Below are positions 1-5,568 of a DNA stretch of 6,898 bases, piece by piece. Under the pieces are notes generated by a model, which was not told the DNA's origin, ran no database searches, and was given only the letters and a program-made list of their open reading frames with translations. A program made the position numbers and the translations under genes. Source of the DNA: Kiritimatiellales bacterium (GTDB taxonomy: Bacteria; Verrucomicrobiota; Kiritimatiellia; Kiritimatiellales; Pontiellaceae); NCBI GenBank assembly GCA_013042165.1, contig JABDQT010000013.1, forward strand, positions 1 through 6,898, written 5' to 3'. Positions within the stretch are counted from its first letter, which is position 1; the number at the start of each line of letters is the position of its first letter.

Positions 1-1
1 T

Positions 2-1018
2 GGCATGGGCGAAGCGTGGGTGGAGAACGAGTGGGAAAGCGACGACCTGACGGGCGTGCTGCAGCTCTTCATCGACAACATGTCCCAGCTCAAGGCCACC
101 GGACTCACCTCCGGCATAGCCAAGAGGCTCCTGCACCTGCTGCAGCATGCCACCAACCGCAACACCATTCTCGGCAGCAAGCGCAATATCCATGCGCACT
201 ATGACCTCGGCAACGATTTCTACGAGCTGTTTCTCGATAACGAAACCATGATGTATTCGTCTGCAATCTTTGAAACCCCGGATGAATCACTTGCGGATGG
301 CCAGCGCCGTAAAATTCACCGCCTTATTGAACTGGCCTCCATTCAACCGGAGCACCACGTACTTGAAATCGGATGCGGCTGGGGCGGGTTTGCCATTGAA
401 ACGGCGAAGCGGACCGGCTGCCGGGTAACAGGAATCACCATCTCGGAAGAGCAGTTCAAGTTCGCAAGGGAGCGCGTGGCCGCGGAAGGACTGGACAATC
501 AGGTCAAGATTGTGATGTGCGATTACCGCGAAATGCAGGGGGAGTTTGATCGCATCGTTTCGATCGAAATGCTCGAAGCCGTCGGGCATGCCTACTATGG
601 CACCTTTTTCGCCACCTGCGACCGCCTGCTCAAACCCGGTGGACGGGTGGTACTGCAGGTGATCTGCATCCCGGACCAGCGCTACGATGCCTATCGACGA
701 AACCCCGACTGGATCCAGAAGCATATCTTCCCGGGTGGTATGCTTCCTTCGCTGACGGAGCTTTCGAAGGCCATGACCCAGCACTCTTCGTTCACCGTCG
801 AAAACCTCGACAATATCGGTGTTCACTATGCCGAAACACTACGCCGCTGGCGAAAGGCCTTCAATGAGAACACAAGGATGCTGGTCAAGCTGGGGTACGA
901 CGGACCCTTCCAGCGCAAATGGAACTACTACCTTTGTTATTGCGAAGCCGGCTTCCAGACGCGCTTCACCAACGATCTGCACCTCGTGCTCACACGCCCT
1001 GTTGAAGAAATCGGCTAA
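2..1018 (+). CDS. Cyclopropane-fatty-acyl-phospholipid synthase family SAM-dependent methyltransferase (5' end cut by window)
   Basis: This family transfers a methylene or methyl group from S-adenosylmethionine to the double bond of unsaturated acyl chains in membrane phospholipids, at the inner face of the membrane. About 338 residues are visible. Full members have about 380-430, and the frame is open to the left edge, so roughly 50-90 N-terminal residues lie outside; the ATG at position 5 is probably internal. Counting from that ATG, the sequence shows HYDLGNDFYELFLD (65-78), the SAM-binding loop LEIGCGWGG (120-128), GITISEEQ (143-150), the MLEAVG segment (189-194) and the IFPGGMLPS block (241-249). 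Compared from memory with E. coli Cfa, Glu239 is kept as E191, but bicarbonate ligands Cys139 and His266 appear as S86 and Q218. That pattern is familiar from the actinobacterial/alphaproteobacterial branch, which includes branched-chain and furan-fatty-acid methyltransferases. The exact product is therefore uncertain. The C-terminus looks complete. Confidence 0.9.
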   Translation, partial: GMGEAWVENEWESDDLTGVLQLFIDNMSQLKATGLTSGIAKRLLHLLQHATNRNTILGSKRNIHAHYDLGNDFYELFLDNETMMYSSAIFETPDESLADGQRRKIHRLIELASIQPEHHVLEIGCGWGGFAIETAKRTGCRVTGITISEEQFKFARERVAAEGLDNQVKIVMCDYREMQGEFDRIVSIEMLEAVGHAYYGTFFATCDRLLKPGGRVVLQVICIPDQRYDAYRRNPDWIQKHIFPGGMLPSLTELSKAMTQHSSFTVENLDNIGVHYAETLRRWRKAFNENTRMLVKLGYDGPFQRKWNYYLCYCEAGFQTRFTNDLHLVLTRPVEEIG

Positions 1019-2334
1019 TCGACAGGCTTTTGACGAGCGGCCTGTCCGGCAATATAGGGACTGGCGATAGAGGTACCGGCATAGAGCTTGCCGTCCAGGG
1101 CGGCTTTGGCCGGGGCATAGATTTCAACGAAATCGCCATAGTTCGAATTTTCCCACTGCGTGCCGTCGGGGTTCAACCCGCCCACCGCGATGACCGATTC
1201 ATATCCTGCGGGATAGATCGGCTGGCCGGTCGGTTCGTTGCCGGCGGCGGCAAACAGCGACATTCCATTCTGCGAAGCAAAATCCATGGCCGTCTCCATG
1301 AAGCTGCTGTCGACTTCCGATCCCCAGCTCATGTTGACGATCTTGACCCCCGAATTGGCCGCAAATTCAAGGGCGCGCATGAGCGTTGCGGCACTCGTCA
1401 TCCCGTTTTCATCAAAGGTACGGATGGCCAGTACGGGCACTCCGCTGTCATTCGATTCACCGCCAAACGGCACGATGGCGCCGGAGGCAATCATCGCGGT
1501 CAGCGTGCCGTGCCCCGTGGGATCCGATATATCCGCCAGTGGATCAATTGCGTCATAGGTTCCTCGAATAAGAGGCGAATCGGCATACTTGGGATCCAGC
1601 CCGGAATCGAGAACCGCAACGGCGGTTTCCCCCGGTTGAAGGTTGAGGTTCATGCCCTCCCCGCCACCAAGGTTCGGCACCGCTTCGTTTCCAATGCGCG
1701 GAAACGCAAGATTCGGCTCGGAAGAATCAATCCCTTCATGGGCATTTGCAATAGCCATGGCATCCTCGACCGACATCCCCTCATTGAGCCGGATCCGATA
1801 AATACCGGGCGGATCAATCACTTCGATGACCGTGCCGTCCAACTTTCGCAGCAGTCGGTTAAGATCGCGGATAGTCGAGCCTTCCTTGAAGCCCACCATG
1901 ATCTCGCCGCGGATATATTTGACGCCGCCTTTTCCTTCGACCACATCCAGGGTCTTGCTCCTGGCGGACAGGGGCCGGGCGGCGGATGCGTTGCCGTCGG
2001 AAAAGATTCGTATGGAGGAAATCTGGTACAGGTCGCCGAGCGGGCTGTCGGAGTGCTTCCACTCGAGCAGGTAGCTGTGCGGCCGGACCAGTTGTGCGAT
2101 CAGGCGGTCAATCGTGGTATTTTCCCACTCTCCGGTAATCCGGTCCAGATCAAGTGAGGGATCGATCAGCACCTCAACGCCCCGTTGCTCAAACAATCGC
2201 AACACCTTGGATAAGGGGGTACCATCCGCCTTCAACCAGGCCTGTTCGCCCTCAATCCGTAACGATGCACCATGGCCTGCGGAGCCAAACAGCAAGAGCC
2301 CTATGACTAATACAATTCGCATGAGTTGAAACAT
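1015..2334 (-). CDS. Secreted S8 (subtilisin-like) serine protease with STN-like N-terminal domain and short C-terminus
   Basis: This is a predicted exported endopeptidase of the subtilase family. The ATG at 2334 is preferred because it places a signal peptide (hydrophobic core VLVIGLLLFG, likely cleavage near GHGAS, residue 23-24) at the N-terminus. An upstream TTG at 2451 keeps the frame open, but it would bury the signal and run into the hcp control region. A weak GGA lies 4 bases before the chosen ATG. Domains in the 439-residue product: an STN-like module (about 25-95), an S8 propeptide-like region (about 137-210; GEIMVGFKEGS and a SSEPNLAFP end), then the catalytic domain. The triad is complete: D243 (AVLDSGLD), H275 (TGHGT) and S422 (GTSIASP), with oxyanion N366 (AAAGNE). 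The protein ends only 17 residues after the catalytic serine, whereas classical subtilisins continue for about 50, so the last helix and strand seem to be missing. Its stop overlaps the convergent methyltransferase stop by 4 bp. Substrate unknown. Confidence 0.9.
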   Translation of the reverse strand: MFQLMRIVLVIGLLLFGSAGHGASLRIEGEQAWLKADGTPLSKVLRLFEQRGVEVLIDPSLDLDRITGEWENTTIDRLIAQLVRPHSYLLEWKHSDSPLGDLYQISSIRIFSDGNASAARPLSARSKTLDVVEGKGGVKYIRGEIMVGFKEGSTIRDLNRLLRKLDGTVIEVIDPPGIYRIRLNEGMSVEDAMAIANAHEGIDSSEPNLAFPRIGNEAVPNLGGGEGMNLNLQPGETAVAVLDSGLDPKYADSPLIRGTYDAIDPLADISDPTGHGTLTAMIASGAIVPFGGESNDSGVPVLAIRTFDENGMTSAATLMRALEFAANSGVKIVNMSWGSEVDSSFMETAMDFASQNGMSLFAAAGNEPTGQPIYPAGYESVIAVGGLNPDGTQWENSNYGDFVEIYAPAKAALDGKLYAGTSIASPYIAGQAARQKPVD

Positions 2335-2383
2335 AACGTCCAAAGGTGGAAAAACAATGCCTTTTGGCAAAAAGCCCCGCTTC

Positions 2384-2397
2384 TTGACCTGCATCAA
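2384..2397. promoter_or_regulatory. FNR/HcpR/DNR-type regulator binding site upstream of hcp
   Basis: The sequence TTGACCTGCATCAA matches the FNR consensus TTGAT-N4-ATCAA at 9 of 10 defined positions, and it carries the TTGA-N6-TCAA core shared by FNR, DNR and HcpR regulators of the CRP/FNR family. Its centre lies about 40.5 bp before the start predicted from the -10 element at 2419-2424. This is close to the -41.5 placement of class II FNR-activated promoters, and no good separate -35 hexamer is seen. hcp genes are classic targets of such regulators in enterobacteria and sulfate reducers. Which family member binds here cannot be told from this window. Confidence 0.7.
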
Positions 2398-2418
2398 GGA
2401 ATGGTTTGCATGTCCGTG

Positions 2419-2424
2419 CATAAT
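2419..2424 (+). promoter_or_regulatory. Probable -10 element of the hcp promoter
   Basis: CATAAT matches the sigma-70 -10 consensus at 5 of 6 bases. Transcription would start near 2431, giving a leader of about 35 bases before the hcp ATG. The activator palindrome at 2384-2397 covers the place where a -35 element would sit, as expected for a class II activated promoter. Confidence 0.5.
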
Positions 2425-2453
2425 AGCGGCATCATTTGAAACGAAAACCAACC

Positions 2454-2458
2454 AGGAG
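2454..2458 (+). promoter_or_regulatory. Ribosome binding site deciding the hcp start
   Basis: AGGAG sits 7 bases before the ATG at 2466. This favours that start over the in-frame TTG at 2436, which lies upstream of the site, and over the next ATG at 2472, which would have a 13-base spacer. Confidence 0.85.
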
Positions 2459-2465
2459 ATATACC

Positions 2466-4058
2466 ATGAGCATGTTTTGCTATCAGTGCGAACAAACCAG
2501 TCAGTCCAGCGGATGCACCTCGTTCGGTGTTTGCGGCAAGGACCCCGAAACCGCAGCCTTGCAAGATCTGTTAGTAGAGCTTTGCAAGAAAATTTCCGAA
2601 AAGGCGCATGCCGCGCGTCAGGCCGGACAGGCCACCCGCGAGGCCGACCTCTACGTCATGGAAGGGCTCTTTACCACCGTCACCAACGTCAACTTTGATG
2701 CCAACGATATTGCCGGTATTATTTCCCGCGGCGCGCAGTTGCTGAAGGAGATGGGCGGCGAATTCGAACTCGCCGACAATCTCGACGGCCTGATTTCCCA
2801 AGGCGAAAAAGTAGGCATCGAAAGCCGCATATCCACGCTTGGACCCGACGTAACCGGCCTTCAGGAACTCATCATGTATGGCCTGAAAGGCACGGCCGCC
2901 TATGCGGACCATGCGTTCGTGCTGGAAAAGGAAGATGATTCCGTATTCGCCTTCTTCCATGAAGCCATGGCCTTCCTGCTGAACCCGGCCCCCACCGTCG
3001 ACGAGCTCGTCGGCTATGCCTTGAAAACAGGTGAAGTCAATCTAACCGTTATGGGTCTGCTCGATGCCGCCAATACCGGCACCTACGGACACCCCGTCCC
3101 CACCCCGGTGCGCATCACCCCGGTAAAAGGCAAAGCCATCCTCGTGTCCGGCCACGATCTGAAAGATCTCGAGCTGCTGCTGAAGCAGACCGAAGGCAAG
3201 GACATCAACATCTATACGCACGGCGAAATGCTGCCATGCCATGGCTACCCGGAACTGAAGAAATATCCGCATCTTGTCGGTAACTATGGCGGAGCATGGC
3301 AGGATCAGCGGACCGAGTTCGAAGCGTTCCCGGGCGCTATCCTGATGACCACCAACTGCATCCAGAAGCCGAAGGAAAACTATAAGGCCCGTATCTTCAC
3401 CAGCGGTCTGGTGCAATGGCCGGGCGTCGACCACATCGACGACGGAAATTTCGCGCCGGTTATCAATGCAGCAATCGAGTCCGATGGGTTTACAGAAACC
3501 GAAGAGGAAAAAACGATCCTGACCGGCTTCGGCCACAATGCCGTGCTCGGCGTGGCCCCGCAGGTGATAGATGCCGTCAAGAGCGGTGCACTCAAGCATT
3601 TCTTCCTGATCGGTGGATGCGATGGCGCAAAGCCGGGCCGCAACTACTACACCGACTTTGCCGAAGCCGTGCCGGACGATTGCGCGATCCTGACACTGGC
3701 CTGCGGTAAGTTCCGCTTCAACAAACTTGATTTCGGCGACATCGGCGGCATTCCCCGCCTGCTCGACATGGGTCAGTGCAACGATGCCTACTCCGCCATT
3801 CAGGTGGCTGTGGCCCTCGCCGGCGCATTCGAGTGCGATGTCAACGACCTGCCGCTCTCCATGATCCTTTCCTGGTACGAACAGAAGGCCGTCTGCATCC
3901 TGCTGACGCTGCTGCACCTCGGCATCAAGGATATCAAGGTAGGCCCGAGTCTGCCGGCGTTCATCACCCCGACCGTCCTGCAGGTGCTTGTGGACAACTT
4001 CAACATTGCCCCGGTCACCACCGTCGAGGCCGACATGAAGCAGTGTCTGGGAGCCTGA
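2466..4058 (+). CDS. hcp: Class I hybrid cluster protein (hydroxylamine reductase / NO-detoxifying Hcp)
   Basis: Hcp is a cytoplasmic Fe-S enzyme that reduces hydroxylamine to ammonia in vitro (EC 1.7.99.1). In E. coli it acts as a high-affinity NO reductase and protein S-nitrosylase under anoxia. The 530-residue product is close to the usual 540-555. The N-terminal cysteines C5, C8, C17 and C23 have the C-x2-C-x8-C-x5-C spacing of class I proteins from anaerobes. All hybrid-cluster ligands known from the Desulfovibrio protein can be placed: H230 (VSGHDL), E254 (THGEMLP), C298 (TTNCIQ), the persulfide cysteine C385 (IGGCDGAK), C413 (LACGKFRF), C438 (MGQCND) and E472 with K474 (WYEQKAV). No hcr reductase gene follows, so electrons must come from another donor such as a ferredoxin or an Hcr coded elsewhere. 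The gene is monocistronic, with an FNR-type site upstream and a strong terminator downstream. Confidence 0.97.
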   Translation: MSMFCYQCEQTSQSSGCTSFGVCGKDPETAALQDLLVELCKKISEKAHAARQAGQATREADLYVMEGLFTTVTNVNFDANDIAGIISRGAQLLKEMGGEFELADNLDGLISQGEKVGIESRISTLGPDVTGLQELIMYGLKGTAAYADHAFVLEKEDDSVFAFFHEAMAFLLNPAPTVDELVGYALKTGEVNLTVMGLLDAANTGTYGHPVPTPVRITPVKGKAILVSGHDLKDLELLLKQTEGKDINIYTHGEMLPCHGYPELKKYPHLVGNYGGAWQDQRTEFEAFPGAILMTTNCIQKPKENYKARIFTSGLVQWPGVDHIDDGNFAPVINAAIESDGFTETEEEKTILTGFGHNAVLGVAPQVIDAVKSGALKHFFLIGGCDGAKPGRNYYTDFAEAVPDDCAILTLACGKFRFNKLDFGDIGGIPRLLDMGQCNDAYSAIQVAVALAGAFECDVNDLPLSMILSWYEQKAVCILLTLLHLGIKDIKVGPSLPAFITPTVLQVLVDNFNIAPVTTVEADMKQCLGA

Positions 4059-4082
4059 AGGCAGTTGTGAACGGGTAAAAGG

Positions 4083-4110
4083 AAAGGCGCTCCGAACGGA
4101 GCGCCTTTTT
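4083..4110 (+). terminator. Rho-independent terminator of hcp, probably bidirectional
   Basis: A perfect inverted repeat with arms AAAGGCGCTCCG (4083-4094) and CGGAGCGCCTTT (4097-4108) around AA gives a GC-rich stem, with a practical loop of about four bases. It is followed by a T run through 4110, starting 24 bases after the hcp stop. On the minus strand the same stem is followed by TTTCCTTTTA, so it may also end the convergent ribonuclease operon, whose last stop codon is at 4144. Confidence 0.92.
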
Positions 4111-4143
4111 CGATGCTAAAGCGGCTGGATGCCGCGTCTGCAT

Positions 4144-5550
4144 TCAGTCCAGAATCACTTCCTGTTCGTATTCAGGAACAACGCAGGTCCAATTGGTTTT
4201 TTCGGTCAGGAATTTCTGGAAGGCAGTGGCCTGCGATTCTTCACCGTGGGTGATGAAGATTTTGCGCGGCGGGGTCTTGATCGACGAGATCCACTGATAG
4301 AGCTCATTCTGATCCGCATGCGCCGAGAATCCGGAAATGCGCTCGATACGGGCCTTTACTTCATGCTCTTCGCCAAACAGGCGTACGGTCTCGGGCTTCT
4401 CGAGCAGATAGCGCCCCAGCGTGCCGAAAGCCTGATAGCCCACAAACAGTATTGTGCTTTCGGGACGGCCAATATTGTTTTTGATATGGTGCTTGATGCG
4501 ACCGCCTGTGCACATGCCCGATCCGGCAATAATGATCGCTGTGCCCCGGATATGATTGATCGACTTGGACTGATCGACGGTGCGCGACATGGTCAGGCCC
4601 GGAAAATCGCAAGGCTTATCCCCTGCTTTCAGCTGGGCCATGGTTTCTTCGTCGAACAGCTCCGGATGCTTCTTGAAGACCTCGGTAATTTTGACCGCCA
4701 TGGGGCTGTCAACAAAAGCCAGCAGATGCGGAATGCGGTCTTCTCTAAGAAGCCCGTTGAGGTGATATAGAAGCTCCTGGGTTCGCTCCAGTGCAAAACT
4801 CGGAATCACGACATTTCCGCCAGCCTCATGGGTCTCGTTGATGATCCGCTCCAGCTCGCCGGGGATATCGGCTACTTCGCCATGCACGCGGTCTCCATAG
4901 GTGGATTCGATCAGCACATAGTCGGCCTGCTCAAATTGGTGGGGATCGCGCATGATCGGCAGATCCCATCGGCCCACATCCCCGGAAAACAGTATCGTGC
5001 GGGTTTCACCGCCCTGCTCTATGGCCACACGAATCGAAGAGGATCCGAACACATGGCCGGCCTCACGGAACTCGGCGGTGATGCCCTCGCCAATCGGCAC
5101 CTTGGTACTGTATTTCACCTTCGAGAACATGGTATTGACCTTCTCGGCATCCTCCATGGTGTAGAGCGGTTCATAGGCAAAAGGACTCGTTTTGCCCTGC
5201 CGTTCGTGCCGCCTCTGCTTCTGCTTGATGTCCTCTTCCTGAATATGCGCCGAATCGAGCATGATGATATTGGCGATTTCTGCCGTGGCGGCCGTGGCAT
5301 AGACCGTTCCTTTGAATCCCTCTTTGACCAGCTTCGGCAGGCGGCCGCAATGGTCGAGATGGGCATGGGTCAGCAGCACCGCATCGATGCTGTTCGGCGG
5401 AACGGGGAAGTCAGCCCAGTTGCGCGGCTTGAAATCGCGTTCCTGATACAGACCGCAGTCGATCAGCAGGCGCACCCCGTTCGCCTCAAGATAGTAGCAG
5501 GAGCCTGTAACGTTTTTTGCTGCACCGAAAAAGTTGAGTTTGATCTCCAT
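4144..5550 (-). CDS. MBL-fold beta-CASP ribonuclease (CPSF73/Ysh1-like, COG1236 type)
   Basis: This is a predicted zinc-dependent RNA endo- or exonuclease of the metallo-beta-lactamase/beta-CASP group, a cytoplasmic enzyme likely to act in RNA processing or decay. The 468-residue length is normal for the bacterial family. Catalytic motifs are complete: motif 1 D31 (LIDCG), motif 2 HAHLDH at 62-67, motif 3 H166 (AGHVFGS), motif 4 D191 (FSGDVG), and beta-CASP motifs A E215 (IESTYGDR), B H411 (GFSAHAD) and C H435 (THGEES). The GSGMCTGGR segment (343-351) is also typical. The DNA-repair branch (SNM1/Artemis) carries valine at motif C, so H435 supports an RNA substrate. No KH domain precedes the MBL fold, unlike archaeal aCPSF1. 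The start at 5550 is set by a good ribosome binding site. It lies 18 bp after a nuclease gene, so it is probably the second or later gene of an operon. Confidence 0.95.
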   Translation of the reverse strand: MEIKLNFFGAAKNVTGSCYYLEANGVRLLIDCGLYQERDFKPRNWADFPVPPNSIDAVLLTHAHLDHCGRLPKLVKEGFKGTVYATAATAEIANIIMLDSAHIQEEDIKQKQRRHERQGKTSPFAYEPLYTMEDAEKVNTMFSKVKYSTKVPIGEGITAEFREAGHVFGSSSIRVAIEQGGETRTILFSGDVGRWDLPIMRDPHQFEQADYVLIESTYGDRVHGEVADIPGELERIINETHEAGGNVVIPSFALERTQELLYHLNGLLREDRIPHLLAFVDSPMAVKITEVFKKHPELFDEETMAQLKAGDKPCDFPGLTMSRTVDQSKSINHIRGTAIIIAGSGMCTGGRIKHHIKNNIGRPESTILFVGYQAFGTLGRYLLEKPETVRLFGEEHEVKARIERISGFSAHADQNELYQWISSIKTPPRKIFITHGEESQATAFQKFLTEKTNWTCVVPEYEQEVILD

Positions 5551-5556
5551 GCCTCG

Positions 5557-5561
5557 CTCCT
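5557..5561 (-). promoter_or_regulatory. Ribosome binding site of the beta-CASP ribonuclease gene
   Basis: On the minus strand AGGAG lies 6 bases before the ATG at 5550. It sits within the 18-bp gap after the upstream stop codon, with no room for a promoter in that gap, which supports co-transcription. Confidence 0.8.
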
Positions 5562-5568
5562 GTTTTTT

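Larger units (their letters stand above)
2335..2465. promoter_or_regulatory. Divergent intergenic control region between S8 protease and hcp
   Basis: This 131-bp region separates two divergently transcribed genes. It contains the CRP/FNR-type palindrome, the hcp -10 element and the hcp ribosome binding site listed separately. For the protease, the only recognisable element is a minus-strand TATTAT at 2425-2420. It overlaps the hcp -10 element back to back but has no convincing -35. If it is used, the protease mRNA would have an untranslated leader of about 80 bases, and the activator palindrome would lie downstream of its start. The protease promoter is therefore a weak inference. Confidence 0.6.

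Noticed and set aside
1021..1046. A hairpin with 7-bp arms GACAGGC and GCCTGTC just after the methyltransferase stop, considered as a terminator.
   Set aside because: The loop is 12 bases, no T run follows on either strand, and it lies in the coding end of the protease. No convincing terminator is seen between these convergent genes.
1030..2157. A 375-codon plus-strand open frame opposite the S8 protease.
   Set aside because: No recognisable domain; it is opposite a gene with an intact catalytic triad and signal peptide, so it is a codon-usage shadow.
2384..2424. TTGACC at 2384-2389 as a conventional -35 box for the -10 at 2419-2424.
   Set aside because: The spacer would be 29 bp, far too long for sigma-70. 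The motif fits better as half of the FNR-type palindrome.
2335..2451. A 39-residue longer protease starting from TTG at 2451.
   Set aside because: It would place an unrelated polar stretch before a clear signal peptide, overlap the hcp control elements, and lacks a good ribosome binding site.
3042..3917. A 291-codon minus-strand open frame opposite hcp.
   Set aside because: It lies entirely within hcp, whose metal ligands are all conserved, and has no recognisable motif of its own.
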